In this document: one piece after another, positions 1 through 8,622 of the stretch
Position numbering within the stretch: position 1 is the first letter of the stretch
Layout of the letters: each line of letters begins with the position of its first letter
NCBI GenBank assembly: GCA_028280565.1
Contig: JANQLQ010000002.1
Span: 1 to 46,153, forward strand
Direction: 5' to 3'
Length of the DNA stretch: 46,153 nt
Source of the DNA: Fulvivirga sp.
GTDB lineage: Bacteria; Bacteroidota; Bacteroidia; Cytophagales; Cyclobacteriaceae
The notes under the pieces: generated by a model
What the model was told of the DNA's origin: nothing
What the model saw: the letters and a program-made list of their open reading frames with translations, nothing else
Databases searched by the model: none
Program-made: the position numbers and the translations under genes

Positions 1-104
1 AAAATAGAGGGTTGCCGACTGTTTACTGCCGACTGCCGACTTTAGGAACGAGACCGAAAAAAATAGATTGAACGTCATTTGAGATCTGACATGACACTAA
101 TCTT
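1..104 (-). repeat. Degenerate family-B element, cut by window edge
   Basis: The stretch carries the GCCGACTGCC-type core, then an 'actttaggaacgagacc...aaaaaatag' segment and 'cgtcatttgag', in the same order as the complete family-B copies at 9170-9358 and 23517-23804. It lacks a clear end matching GTGTTAAGTTAAG, so it is a decayed or partial copy just upstream of the first gene. Confidence 0.6.
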
Positions 105-119
105 CACATCGACATTACC

Positions 120-1343
120 ATGACGAAGAAACTGATCCTTTCCCTGCATACAGCAATGGCAAATATCCGTGCCAATCTATTGCAAACCACCCTTTCAATT
201 TTAGGCATTGTCATAGGTGTGGCGGCTTTGGTGGCTATCCTATCCCTGATCGACGGTTTGGAAAAATACGCTAACGAACAGATCTCCCAAACTACCGGGC
301 TTGAAATGGTGATCATAGAACCCGTGCCTTACGAGCAAGTGAACGATGTATGGGTTCGAAAAGACAGTTTTAAGTTTTTTGATTACGGTAATTTCAAAGC
401 ATTATACCCACAAGTACAAGATTTAGGCCATGCCCACCTCCTTGCCAGCAGCCCCACCCGCATTGCTTTGAGCCAAGCTGACCAGGAGGTAGGAGCCCAT
501 TTAACCGGTATTTCGGAGTTTACTTCCCCCGAATATAAGATCGCACACGGCAGGGCCCTGGAAGAGGAAGACCTCAAACAAAAGAACGAAGTAGCCGTAG
601 TAAGCCAAAATTTGGCCGAAACATTGACAACAGGTACCTCTCCAGGTGCATTACTGGGGCAAAAGATCTCCATAGAAACCCAAGAATATGAAGTGGTTGG
701 GATAATCGATGAAGAGATCAAAGGAGCGGTTTGTTTTGTACCCATCACCTTATTCGACCAAGAAAAACTGGCCACTGACCCTCCAAAAGTTACTATGAAA
801 GCCAGTAAAATAGAGTTGGTTCCTATATTAAAAAATAAGACTGAAGAATGGCTAAAGCTGAACTACAAAGACCACGATCATGACTTTAGGGTGGTCACCA
901 ATGAGTACAGGGTGAGCCAGGCCAATCAAGGGTTTCTTATCTTCCGGTTGGTCATGGGATTGATCGTTGGGATATCGGTTTTAGTAGGAGGGATCGGTGT
1001 GATGAATGTCTTGCTGATTGCCGTGACCGAACGTACCCGGGAAATCGGCATTAGGAAAGCGTTAGGTGCCAAAAAATCCGATATCTTGGTCCAGTTCTTG
1101 GCCGAATCGATTGCCATTTCGGGTTTCGGCAGTGCAATAGGGCTAGTTGTAGGTATTTTGGGCTCTATGGCCTTTAGCCCCGTGGTAAAATCTATCACAA
1201 ATGCCCCCTTCCAGGCCGCCTACACCTTCAATACTTTGGTGATCATCTCCATAGTAGCCTTGTTCGTGGGCATCATTTTTGGCACTTACCCCGCCTTAAG
1301 AGCCTCCCGTCTCAACCCTGTGGATGCCATTCGTAGTGAATAA
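120..1343 (+). CDS. ABC transporter permease, MacB/FtsX type
   Basis: A 407-residue inner-membrane permease. One N-terminal membrane helix (about residues 21-45) is followed by a ~220-residue periplasmic MacB-like core and three C-terminal helices. The FtsX signature EIGIRKALGA lies near residue 308, and the C-terminus has the usual YPALRASRLNPVDAIRSE form. The family couples cytoplasmic ATP hydrolysis to mechanical work in the periplasm or on lipoproteins and exported compounds. No ATPase gene is visible; it would be expected upstream, outside the window, with a MacA-type adaptor. The ATG at 120 begins right at a typical positively charged N-terminus. A hairpin-plus-T-tract terminator follows at 1382-1402. 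The substrate is unknown. Confidence 0.9.
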   Translation: MTKKLILSLHTAMANIRANLLQTTLSILGIVIGVAALVAILSLIDGLEKYANEQISQTTGLEMVIIEPVPYEQVNDVWVRKDSFKFFDYGNFKALYPQVQDLGHAHLLASSPTRIALSQADQEVGAHLTGISEFTSPEYKIAHGRALEEEDLKQKNEVAVVSQNLAETLTTGTSPGALLGQKISIETQEYEVVGIIDEEIKGAVCFVPITLFDQEKLATDPPKVTMKASKIELVPILKNKTEEWLKLNYKDHDHDFRVVTNEYRVSQANQGFLIFRLVMGLIVGISVLVGGIGVMNVLLIAVTERTREIGIRKALGAKKSDILVQFLAESIAISGFGSAIGLVVGILGSMAFSPVVKSITNAPFQAAYTFNTLVIISIVALFVGIIFGTYPALRASRLNPVDAIRSE

Positions 1344-1381
1344 GATTGCCCTAAATGAAGAAAAACGACACGATCATGGGA

Positions 1382-1402
1382 ACGCTAAAAGCGTCGTTTT
1401 TT
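1382..1402 (+). terminator. Rho-independent terminator after the permease
   Basis: Stem ACGCT / AGCGT with an AAA loop, followed by CGTTTTTT. It lies 39 bases past the permease stop and just before the converging SRPBCC gene. A longer outer pairing (AAAAACGAC at ~1361-1369 with GTCGTTTTTT) may add stability. Confidence 0.7.
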
Positions 1403-1416
1403 CGCCATTCTGCCTA

Positions 1417-1884
1417 TCAAAGCGTTTTAGAAGTACTTAAAACACGCTCATAGTCCTCGGCAAATTTTTTAAAAGCATCAAGATAGATCTTAGATTGCTT
1501 TTTAAAAGCCCCGGGCATAAGCCAGCCCATGAGCTTCATCGGTAAATTGCTGAACTGAAATTCGTTATCGGATATCCATTTTGTCCGGTCAGCGCCCATC
1601 GCCCTGAAAAGATTCTTCTGGATGTTTAACACGCCGTTCTCTTCAAAAGTGGCTGAAAACTCTTTGGGAAGATCCCTGGCCGTGATTGTTTCGATCATCT
1701 CTACTTCTCGCTTGCCCATAAGGTACCTAAGCTTGGTTTTCGCCCCGGGCTTGCCTAGCTCCCCGCTGATGTGTTCGACACTTTGAAGCCCCGGCTGCCA
1801 ATGCTCGAGGTAGTCGGCGTTGTCAAAAAGCTCGATGACCTTGTCAATCGGCTGATTGATCTCAATCTCCAGTGAATATTTCAT
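1417..1884 (-). CDS. SRPBCC (START/Bet v1-like) family protein
   Basis: A 155-residue soluble protein. It begins MKYSLEIEINQPIDKVIELF, the usual first strand and helix of the SRPBCC ligand-binding fold ('polyketide cyclase/dehydrase' group). A motif of the type DNADYLEHWQPGLQSVEHISG follows, and an amphipathic C-terminal helix (residues ~125-150) would close the hydrophobic cavity. The ligand cannot be read from sequence. It stands alone, converging with the upstream permease and diverging from the DinB gene. Length and order match small family members, so the fold assignment is firm and the function open. Confidence 0.8.
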   Translation of the reverse strand: MKYSLEIEINQPIDKVIELFDNADYLEHWQPGLQSVEHISGELGKPGAKTKLRYLMGKREVEMIETITARDLPKEFSATFEENGVLNIQKNLFRAMGADRTKWISDNEFQFSNLPMKLMGWLMPGAFKKQSKIYLDAFKKFAEDYERVLSTSKTL

Positions 1885-2083
1885 AGTTGTTCTTTTGAGT
1901 TTTGATCACTCAAGATAGTTAGAATATCGAGATTTTGTAACACTTTTTTAATACGTCGCTTAACCAGCGAGCCGGGGCCCAAACGTAAATGAATAAAAGC
2001 GACGCGACTTTTTACAAATAATTTATGGCCAAAATCTAGTTTTTGATAAACTTTATCAGAAGATATTTAAAGGCCGATACTTA

Positions 2084-2563
2084 ATGGAAGAAATAAAAAA
2101 TGCATTTAAAAATGCTCTTCATGGAGAACGTGCTCATCTAAGTGTAGAAAAGGCCCTGGAAGGCCTTACAGTGGACGTGGCCGGTAAAGAAATAGGAAAT
2201 TCGCCCTACACGATCTGGCAGTTGATCAAGCATATCTCTTTTTGGAACGACTACGGTATGGATTACCTCACGGAGAATAAACTCCCGGGAGTGAAAACAG
2301 CCGCCCAAGGATGGGTAGAGGAAAAAGGACCCACCGATGAAGCGGAGCTTTCCGGGGCTATTCGCAAGCTACTGACTGACATTGAAAAGGCACAGGACTG
2401 GGTAGAGCGTATAGAGACTTTCAATGTCCCCAGCAACTATGGGAACCCTTGGAATGTATACCAAATGATGGCTTCCCATATCTCCTATCACCTAGGTGAA
2501 TTAGTCCTGCTCCGGAGAATGGCCGGGGACTATCCGCCTCCTTCCGGGGGATACAGTTGGTAG
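2084..2563 (+). CDS. DinB-family (DUF664-like) putative metal-dependent protein
   Basis: A 159-residue four-helix-bundle protein of the DinB/YfiT group. The three metal-ligand histidine positions look present: H50 in 'LIKHIS', and the pair in 'MASHISYHLGEL' near residues 131 and 135. Family members are thiol-dependent or hydrolytic enzymes, often stress-associated; the reaction here is unknown. The C-terminus ends PPPSGGYSW, common in this subfamily. The gene is monocistronic, and the ATG at 2084 follows an AT-rich leader without a clear Shine-Dalgarno sequence. Confidence 0.8.
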   Translation: MEEIKNAFKNALHGERAHLSVEKALEGLTVDVAGKEIGNSPYTIWQLIKHISFWNDYGMDYLTENKLPGVKTAAQGWVEEKGPTDEAELSGAIRKLLTDIEKAQDWVERIETFNVPSNYGNPWNVYQMMASHISYHLGELVLLRRMAGDYPPPSGGYSW

Positions 2564-2592
2564 TCTTAATAGACTCATAATGGACGAATGCC

Positions 2593-2622
2593 TTGATTAA
2601 TGTAAATAAATAATTATATTCG
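2593..2622 (+). promoter_or_regulatory. Candidate Bacteroidota housekeeping promoter
   Basis: TTG at 2593-2595, then 19 bases, then TATATTCG at 2615-2622. The known Bacteroidota pattern is TTG, ~19 bases, TAnnTTTG, so there is one mismatch in the -7 element. The predicted start falls ~40 bases upstream of the ATG at 2672 of the MASE1 kinase gene. Confidence 0.4.
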
Positions 2623-2671
2623 CAGGCCGTTTGGACTGTAGTTGGCATATTATGGTCTAATTTTTTGCGGA

Positions 2672-4390
2672 ATGTACAGGTTAAAGCACATCGCTAAAAG
2701 CACCGATCTCCAGATCGTCTTTGTTGCTGTTTTATATTACATATCAGCCCAGGTAGGTCTGTGGCTGTCGTTCCCGGTTTCAAAAGCTGCTCCTTTATGG
2801 CCTCCTGCTGGGCTGGCATTGGCACTGATCATCCTGACAGGGTACCGTACATGGCCGGCGGTTACGATCGGGTCGTTGATAGCTAACTCATTGGTATTTT
2901 TATACTTGGATACTGATCTTTCAAGAGGCCTGATCTTTTCCCTCGTTACCCTGGCCATTGGCAATACACTCGAAGCCATTTTTGGCTATTACTTGATCCT
3001 AAGATTTATCAAGAGCAAAAATCCTTTTCATAAGACCATCCATGTTTTCATCTTTTTACTGGTGGCTTTGGCCATGTGCCTCATTGGTTCCGGCATAGGC
3101 AGCGCCGGCATGGTGATGAACGGAATCATAGAGAGCAGTAATTTTATAGGGAACATGAGCTCTTGGTGGGTGGGTAATGTTGTCAGTATCCTTATCATTA
3201 CCCCGTTCGTGATCTGCTGGTCAGATAAATTCACTTTTAAATGGAGCAAGAAACAAGCCTTGGAATGGGGCGTTTTCATAACAGCACTGGCGATCATCAT
3301 CGGGATCATGAACTACAACCCCTTATCAGAGACAATACAACGATCCCTGCCATTTTTGATCGTTCCCTTTCTTTTATGGCTGAGCTTCCGGTTTAACCTG
3401 CAAATTACCGCCTCGGGTATTCTTATCGTTTCCTTTATAGCCATTTATTTCACCATCCGTGGCCATGGCCCCTTCGTATTGGGTTCCGAAGATAGTTCAC
3501 TTCTATTGTTGCAGGTCTTCATAGGGATCATCAGTATCTCTACCATTATCTTGTATGCCACGGTACATGAGCGTACTGTAGCCCAGGAGGCAATGGCTCA
3601 ATTCAATGAAAACTTGGAAGCGAAAGTAAAAGAACGGACCAAAGAGCTACATGAAGAGATCCAGATGCGCAAAAAAACGGAAGAAAAGATCAAGATCTCG
3701 AATAGAAAATTAAGAAAAGCGAATATTGAGCTGGACAATTTTGTGTACAGTGTATCCCATGATCTTCGTGCGCCTATTGCCTCGGTGTTAGGACTGGTCA
3801 ACCTGGCAAAAAAGGAAAAAGATATTGAAATGATGCGCCAGTACCTTTCCATGGTAGCTTTAAGCGCGGAGCAGCAAGATAGTTTCATCAAAGACATTCT
3901 TGACCTTTCAAGAAATGCCCGGCTGGAAATCGACCAAGAAGCGATATTATTCGAAGAAATGATCAACGAGATCTTCGACCAATTGAAGTATGGTTCAGAG
4001 AAAAAAACGATCGTTAAAGAGGTCCAGGTCGATCAAAAGCATACCTTCAAGTCTGACCAAAGGAGGCTAAAAGTTATTTTTAACAATCTTATCTCTAACG
4101 CCATTCGATATTCGGGCAAAGCGGATCCCCATGTAAAGATCTCCATCAAAGTGGATGATGCCACTGCCAGGATCCACATTCATGACAACGGGCAGGGCAT
4201 TCCTAAAAAACATCTCAAAAATGTTTTTAAAATGTTCTACAGGGCTACGGAAGATAACGCCGGTTCCGGGCTGGGCCTCTACATCGTTAAAGAGACCGTA
4301 GAAAAACTGAGAGGGAATGTAACCTTGGAATCCGAAGAGAACAAGGGGACCACCGTCACCTTAGAATTACCAAATTTAGTTCAAGCATGA
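2672..4390 (+). CDS. MASE1-domain sensor histidine kinase
   Basis: The preferred ATG (2672) gives 572 residues; an in-frame TTG at 2642 is less likely. The N-terminal ~300 residues hold about eight hydrophobic helices and the MASE1 hallmark 'SKAAPLWPPAGLALA', an integral-membrane sensory module of unknown ligand. A coiled coil (~310-350) leads into the HisKA box FVYSVSHDLRAP (phospho-His about residue 363) and an HATPase_c domain with N box NLISNAIRYS, G1 box DNGQGIP and G2 box GSGLGLYI. There is no receiver domain and no adjacent response regulator, so it is an orphan kinase whose partner lies elsewhere. A PAP2 phosphatase gene follows 30 bases downstream on the same strand. Confidence 0.9.
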   Translation: MYRLKHIAKSTDLQIVFVAVLYYISAQVGLWLSFPVSKAAPLWPPAGLALALIILTGYRTWPAVTIGSLIANSLVFLYLDTDLSRGLIFSLVTLAIGNTLEAIFGYYLILRFIKSKNPFHKTIHVFIFLLVALAMCLIGSGIGSAGMVMNGIIESSNFIGNMSSWWVGNVVSILIITPFVICWSDKFTFKWSKKQALEWGVFITALAIIIGIMNYNPLSETIQRSLPFLIVPFLLWLSFRFNLQITASGILIVSFIAIYFTIRGHGPFVLGSEDSSLLLLQVFIGIISISTIILYATVHERTVAQEAMAQFNENLEAKVKERTKELHEEIQMRKKTEEKIKISNRKLRKANIELDNFVYSVSHDLRAPIASVLGLVNLAKKEKDIEMMRQYLSMVALSAEQQDSFIKDILDLSRNARLEIDQEAILFEEMINEIFDQLKYGSEKKTIVKEVQVDQKHTFKSDQRRLKVIFNNLISNAIRYSGKADPHVKISIKVDDATARIHIHDNGQGIPKKHLKNVFKMFYRATEDNAGSGLGLYIVKETVEKLRGNVTLESEENKGTTVTLELPNLVQA

Positions 4391-4420
4391 TTCGACCTTT
4401 CTATGTACTTTAGCGCCTGA

Positions 4421-5239
4421 ATGAAAAACGTTTATCTTGTTATTGTATTAGTCGCCGGTATTTGTGGGCATCTGCCGGGGCAAGAAGTTCTCCCCCCCAA
4501 AAAAAGAAATTTTACACAGCGCATCATAGATGATGGAGTCGTCACATTCCAAACCGTAGTAGGAACCTATGCCAGGCCCCTTAAATGGAAGAAAAGAGAA
4601 TGGATGCAGTTCGGGGGAGCGATGGCGATTTCGGCGGCATCGGTTTTGCTGGACCAGCCGGTATTTCGCTTTTCCGAACGGAATCAAACTTCCTTTTTGG
4701 ACGATTTGGAACGAGTGGGCGATTTCTTGGGGCAACCGGAAAACAATTATCCCTTTATGATCGCTGTCTGGGGTACCGGGGTAATCGCTAATAATGATTG
4801 GCTCAGGGATACCGGCTTAATGATCTTTGCCTCGGTGACTACATCGGGAATTGTACAAACGTTATCCAAAAGTTTAGTAGGAAGGGCACGACCAGCCACA
4901 GGTGAAGGAGAGCTTTCATTCAACCCCTATGGTGGGGTATCTTATCATTCCTTTCCCTCGGGGCATACCATGCTTGCCGTGGCTACCAGCTGGATCTTGG
5001 CCCGGAGAGTCAACTTCTTACCGGCTAAGATTGTCTTTTATGGCGTGCCTGTGCTGGTGGGGTGGTCCAGGCTTTATGGCAATGCCCACTGGTTTTCCGA
5101 TATCGTGCTGGGTTCTTTCCTGGGGATCGCCTGTGCAGAAACTATCCTACGGATATTCCCACTGCTCAGGGAAGCAAGGACCCAGAAATTTACGGTTTTA
5201 CCTATGGGAGCTGGCATGAGGGTGGCCTATCGTTTTTAG
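4421..5239 (+). CDS. PAP2-family membrane phosphatase
   Basis: A 272-residue protein with an N-terminal export signal ending near 'GHLPGQ'. All three PAP2 motifs are present: KSLVGRARP (Kx6RP, ~150-158), SFPSGHT (~178-184) and SRLYGNAHWFSD (SRx5Hx3D, ~215-226). These provide the acid-base and nucleophilic histidines that remove phosphate from lipid phosphates such as phosphatidate or undecaprenyl pyrophosphate on the periplasmic side. Several hydrophobic helices surround the motifs. Which lipid is used cannot be told. It is probably co-transcribed with the upstream kinase gene (30-base gap). Its 3' side runs into repeat elements B and A. Confidence 0.9.
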   Translation: MKNVYLVIVLVAGICGHLPGQEVLPPKKRNFTQRIIDDGVVTFQTVVGTYARPLKWKKREWMQFGGAMAISAASVLLDQPVFRFSERNQTSFLDDLERVGDFLGQPENNYPFMIAVWGTGVIANNDWLRDTGLMIFASVTTSGIVQTLSKSLVGRARPATGEGELSFNPYGGVSYHSFPSGHTMLAVATSWILARRVNFLPAKIVFYGVPVLVGWSRLYGNAHWFSDIVLGSFLGIACAETILRIFPLLREARTQKFTVLPMGAGMRVAYRF

Positions 5240-5243
5240 TGTA

Positions 5244-5425
5244 GTGTTAAGTTAAGTGAAGTTGGACGGTTCGCTATTTTTCCCATCCCGTTCTTAAAGT
5301 CGGCAGTCGGCAAAAGGCAGTCGGCAATCCTATATGCCAACTGCCTTTTGCCTATTGCCGACGGATCAATACCTGGAACATAGCTTATCTTGTACCCGGC
5401 ACGTCAGTTGAGGCTTAATTTAACG
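5244..5425 (+). repeat. Family-B inverted-repeat element (MITE-like), complete copy
   Basis: The left end is GTGTTAAGTTAAG (5244-5256) and the right end is ...GGCTTAATTTAAC (to 5424), roughly inverted. Inside, a 28-base arm at 5299-5326 pairs with 5335-5362 around an 8-base loop, with three mismatches or wobbles. There is no ORF. It lies five bases beyond the PAP2 stop codon and next to family-A copy 5433-5747. Together they fill the 546-base gap between converging genes. Confidence 0.8.
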
Positions 5426-5432
5426 GTAGGGC

Positions 5433-5747
5433 ATCATTAAAAATTAGAGTAGCGTATGGAGGGGAGACATCCAGGAACAGCGCGGCACATTTGAGGCCCA
5501 TGGGTAAGCGGCCTATGGGGGATGAATAGTGCACTTACGGGGAAAATGGGCTTGGTTGCTGGCGCCTTTTTCTTTGGGTTCGTTTTCTTTTGGGCGTGCA
5601 AAAGAAAATGAACACGGACTTAGAACCACAAAATCCCGCTTAAACTCCTCATTGCGAGGTTCCCATTATCCGAAACATCTTTAAAATGTAGCCTAATTTT
5701 CTAAAAATAGGCGCTCTATTATCAAATCTAATTTTCAAGGACGCCCT
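5433..5747 (+). repeat. Family-A repeat, full-length copy 1
   Basis: About 315 bp, matching 43436-43750 along its whole length and 10432-10604, 45718-45843 and 45944-46153 in part. Shared blocks include 'gacatccaggaacagcgc', 'ggcccatgggtaagcggcc', 'aaaatgggcttggttgctgg' and 'atctaattttcaagg'. An internal hairpin has arms GTTCGTTTTCTTTTG (5578-5592) and CAAAAGAAAATGAAC (5599-5613) around a GGCGTG loop. No conserved reading frame is seen. It sits between converging genes. Confidence 0.85.
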
Positions 5748-5785
5748 AGTCAGATACTACTCTATCACCAGCACAATATTTTGGA

Positions 5786-6418
5786 TCACCCCGGGAGCGT
5801 AGCTTCCAGGTAGTTGTAATGGGTTTCTAATTCCCTCGCTTTTCTCTTATAGCCTTTCATTTCGGTGTAAAACAAAAAGTGCCCAAGAGAATCCACGGTG
5901 CCGTTAGTGACCCGGAACCTGGTGACAGCGTTGCCCTTGCGCCATACTAATTCGTAGTTGGAAAGTCGGCTATCCAGTTGCCTTTTTATCTTGTTGTATA
6001 CCTTCCTTTTCCCGAGTAAGTGCTTGCTCAAACTATCCAAAGGTTTGAACCGGGATAACCCTAAAGAGTCGAGAAGTTGATTAGAAACATTACGGTCCAC
6101 TTCATATCGTAACCGGACTAGGGTAGAGTCAATGAAATAAAGCACCAATGCATTCACTTTGCTCCCACAAATGTTAATACCCGGCCGATTGACTTTGTAA
6201 AATACCAGGCGGTGATCGAAAAACTCCCCGATATTCCGCGCCCCGGCCAACGGTAAGTCCGTAAAATTTGATGCTAAAGGCAAAGAATCATAGCCTTCCT
6301 CTTGGTAAGATAGGCTTGGTTCTTTTGAGACAGGTTTTGAAGCCTCGTTTTCATAAGTTTCTTTACGAGCTTGACAGCCCATAATCATGATAAGGGCAAG
6401 TAATATCCCTCTCATCAT
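5786..6418 (-). CDS. Hypothetical lipoprotein
   Basis: A 210-residue protein I do not recognise. It opens with a lipoprotein signal (MMRGILLALIMIMGC, with the lipobox Cys at residue 15), so it should be lipid-anchored after export. The mature part is mixed alpha/beta with a well-spaced 'KYNKIKRQLDSRLSNYELVWRKG' region and no catalytic motif I can name. Its ATG overlaps the end of the upstream DUF3052-like gene by four bases (6415-6418), so the two are translationally coupled. Its 3' end faces the B and A repeat pair. Confidence 0.75.
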   Translation of the reverse strand: MMRGILLALIMIMGCQARKETYENEASKPVSKEPSLSYQEEGYDSLPLASNFTDLPLAGARNIGEFFDHRLVFYKVNRPGINICGSKVNALVLYFIDSTLVRLRYEVDRNVSNQLLDSLGLSRFKPLDSLSKHLLGKRKVYNKIKRQLDSRLSNYELVWRKGNAVTRFRVTNGTVDSLGHFLFYTEMKGYKRKARELETHYNYLEATLPG

Positions 6419-6822
6419 GACCTGTCTTTTGTCCTGTATACAAATTTAAGTCCAGACCATGTTGGGTCAACAGCGCAAATTTTGACATCCACTAGCCCAT
6501 TGTCCAATCCCGTTTTGCGTACTAGGGCTTCCGTGACATCAGTCGCTACCTTGGCTGCCTTTTTAGGCCATGAGACCCAAATGAGGCCATTCATCGCAAG
6601 CCTTTCTTTCAAACGGGGAAAACTAGCCTTTAACTCCTTCTCCTGTTTAGAGAAAAGGTGTATAAAATCTACTGTTTCGCCCGGGTCCGTAATGATCTCC
6701 ATTTCCGGTATCTCGTCGAATAGCTCAAAATAGTAAGAAGGAGCATTGACTAGGTGTACCTTTTGACCTGCTTTGAGGCCCAATTTTTTAGCAAGTGGAG
6801 TGCCTGAATATCCCGCTGGCAT
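6415..6822 (-). CDS. DUF3052-like protein
   Basis: A protein of about 135 residues starting at the ATG at 6822 (MPAGYSGTPLAKKLGLK). An in-frame ATG at 6864 would add 14 residues, but the first one fits family starts better. The features are the opening YSGTPLAKKLG, a central 'DFIHLF' strand and 'NGLIWVSWPKKA', which is typical of the DUF3052 family of unknown function. It looks like a compact Rossmann-like alpha/beta protein without a signal peptide. It forms a two-gene unit with the coupled lipoprotein downstream. Confidence 0.75.
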   Translation of the reverse strand: MPAGYSGTPLAKKLGLKAGQKVHLVNAPSYYFELFDEIPEMEIITDPGETVDFIHLFSKQEKELKASFPRLKERLAMNGLIWVSWPKKAAKVATDVTEALVRKTGLDNGLVDVKICAVDPTWSGLKFVYRTKDRS

Positions 6823-6864
6823 ATTTCTGAAAGTAAAATGAGAAAATAAGATAGACAAATCCAT

Positions 6865-7342
6865 TCATTCTTCAAATGGTTTGACCCGTGTTAAGTGCAT
6901 CAACCTTGGGTCGATAGGGTATGAAAAACCAGCACCCCTGTCCCTGTGTGGAAGACAAAAAGAAAACCGATAGCCTCTGCCATGCGCGATGGCAACATAA
7001 GCAGCCACAGCAATTCTTTTTGTAAAATCAAATAAAAACACCAAAACAATAGGGATAAATAGGATTACGTTGGATTTTAAAACCGGATTCACAGGTGTAA
7101 AAAAATAAGATAAAGTCCTTGTAAAACAGGACGATCCAAGGTTAAAGCTCCCTATTGGAGGATATCTTAGAATGCTAAACAAACGACCATACCCCCGATG
7201 CTACACTTTGGTTACTCTTTATTCCAACTTTCTAAAAATAACGCCAGTCTAATGCTGATCCTGTTTTGAACAGGCGTCGAGGCATTTTGGTTAACTGTAA
7301 AAAATAATAAAAGTAGCTGACCCAACTAAACAAAAGCAACAA
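6865..7342. other. Intergenic region without a supported gene
   Basis: A 478-base gap. A 105-codon minus-strand frame (6865-7182) exists but looks non-coding. A short perfect hairpin CCTGTT-TTG-AACAGG lies at 7260-7274. I see no other structure. Confidence 0.5.
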
Positions 7343-7649
7343 ATGAAAAAAACGCCACTTACCTACTCATCTTCTTGCTGTCTGTGCTGCTTATTGAAAC
7401 TACTTATGCACAAAATCCTTTTATCACCACGTGGAAAACGGACAACCCGGGCACTTCGGACGATAACCAGGTCACGATGCCTACCGACGGGGGAGGATAC
7501 AATTATACCGTGGATTGGGGGGATGGCAACTCCATCACGTCCTTACCCGGCAGCAGGACTGTGGATGTGTCTCTTCTCAGCCCGGTGTTTACCTGGTCAA
7601 GATAAAATATAACGAAGAGATACAATTACTGAGATTTGTCAAGGAGTAA
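7343..7649 (+). pseudogene. Collapsed T9SS-exported surface protein
   Basis: Three frames together spell one decayed protein. ATG 7343 opens with a run of A residues. If one A is restored, the frame continues as a good signal peptide (NATYLLIFLLSVLLIETTYA) and then QNPFITTWKTDNPG...YTVDWGDG, the N-terminal pattern of PKD/BspA-like Bacteroidota surface proteins. This frame runs to a stop at 7603-7605. From 7581 the third frame reads PGVYLVKIKYNEE...LLRFVKE and stops at 7647-7649, which matches the last strand of a T9SS type A C-terminal sorting domain. The middle of the gene, probably hundreds of codons, is gone. The frameshift in the homopolymer could be an assembly error; the internal deletion cannot. 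Confidence 0.75.
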
Positions 7650-8163
7650 CCCGTTAGACCGGTCAAAATGAACATAAAATTCAACGGAGATTAAGGCTCC
7701 CAGCGATACCGGGGCTGCTTATACGAAATAAGTAGCCCCGGTAAACGCTCTATATTTGCGCGGGTAAAGCCATGAATTTGAGTAATTGGTACCCAAAGAA
7801 TCATTGATAGCCAGGAAATAAAGGTAAATGCATGCCTTAGATCAATACTGGTAAAACCCAAAACAAGAGCGGGATAGTCCCACATTCCCCCTGGGAGGGT
7901 GAGACAAGCCGGCCCAAGATGATCTACCAATGTCCAGTCACATGTTAATTGACCGGTAGGGTATATGACGAATTATATTTACGATATTAGGAAGCTTTCG
8001 ACCAGTCAGCAGCAGGCACAGTAAGGGTTTGCCTATTGTTTATTGCCGACTGCTGATTTTAAGCAAGGGATTTAAAAATAGCCCATTGCTTCACCAATTA
8101 AATGCGTTTATCCCAAAATGTGGGCGCCATAAGGAAAGACATTTTCATAGAATTTCATTTTCT
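7650..8163. other. Intergenic region with a decayed repeat core
   Basis: A 514-base gap. Only the fragment at ~8010-8060 (TTGCCTATTGTTTATTGCCGACTGC type) is recognisable, as a worn family-B hairpin core. A minus-strand frame at 7691-7930 is not convincing as a gene. Confidence 0.5.
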
Positions 8164-8622
8164 TTGGTGCCAGTGATCGTAGTAAAACCTAAAAACAGCA
8201 CTCTTTTTTCACTGGGCGTTTTCATTGTGATATGCCTGGGGATTTCCGGTTATATGTTGCCGAGGGTCTTAGAGGGTGGCCGGGTCGAGTGGTACGAATA
8301 TCTTTTTGTGATCGTACCCGGCCCTATCGCTTTAGGATTGATGACTAAAACCATTTTTGGCTACAAAAAAGTGGAGGTGGGCCAAGAACGGATAAGTATA
8401 TCCTATCCCATTCGCTCGGCAAGAAGGGTTTACCCGTTAAAAGAGATCGACCGCTGGACAGAACACGAGGTAAAAACTGCGGGCAGCAAGTTCAAGGAAC
8501 TGAATGTTTATTTTAAAAATGGCAAAAAGCTCGCGTTGAGCCTCCAGGAGCATGACAGGTATGCTGATATGATCAAATACCTTAGGAAGAAATGCGCTAA
8601 AAAATTCGTAAAACAACCATGA
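8164..8622 (+). CDS. Small membrane protein, PH-like (start uncertain)
   Basis: I do not recognise a specific family. From a start around 8164-8173 (TTG/GTG/GTG candidates; no in-frame ATG near) it gives ~150 residues. There are two membrane helices (LFSLGVFIVICLGISGYML and YEYLFVIVPGPIALGLMT) and a C-terminal ~85-residue domain that reads 'VEVGQERISISYPIRSARRVYPLKEIDRW', the strand pattern of bacterial PH-like domains. The open frame extends back to 8029, but those codons come from a decayed family-B repeat, so a later start is better. The stop overlaps the crcB start by four bases, so translation is coupled to a fluoride channel. A role with crcB is inference. Confidence 0.6.
   Translation: MVPVIVVKPKNSTLFSLGVFIVICLGISGYMLPRVLEGGRVEWYEYLFVIVPGPIALGLMTKTIFGYKKVEVGQERISISYPIRSARRVYPLKEIDRWTEHEVKTAGSKFKELNVYFKNGKKLALSLQEHDRYADMIKYLRKKCAKKFVKQP

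Noticed and set aside
1980-1987. TACGTTTG on the minus strand as a -7 element for the SRPBCC gene
   Set aside because: The nearest upstream TTG is 27 bases away, longer than the normal spacing.
6865-7182. 105-codon minus-strand open frame ending right before the DUF3052-like gene
   Set aside because: The protein reads as low-quality mixed sequence with no domain, no good signal and no coherent hydrophobic pattern beyond one stretch. It is more likely chance.
7691-7930. 79-codon minus-strand frame
   Set aside because: No recognisable motif, isolated in a decayed region next to a pseudogene.
8029-8163. N-terminal extension of the membrane protein upstream of crcB
   Set aside because: These codons fall in a decayed family-B repeat and encode no plausible start region. 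A later start is preferred.
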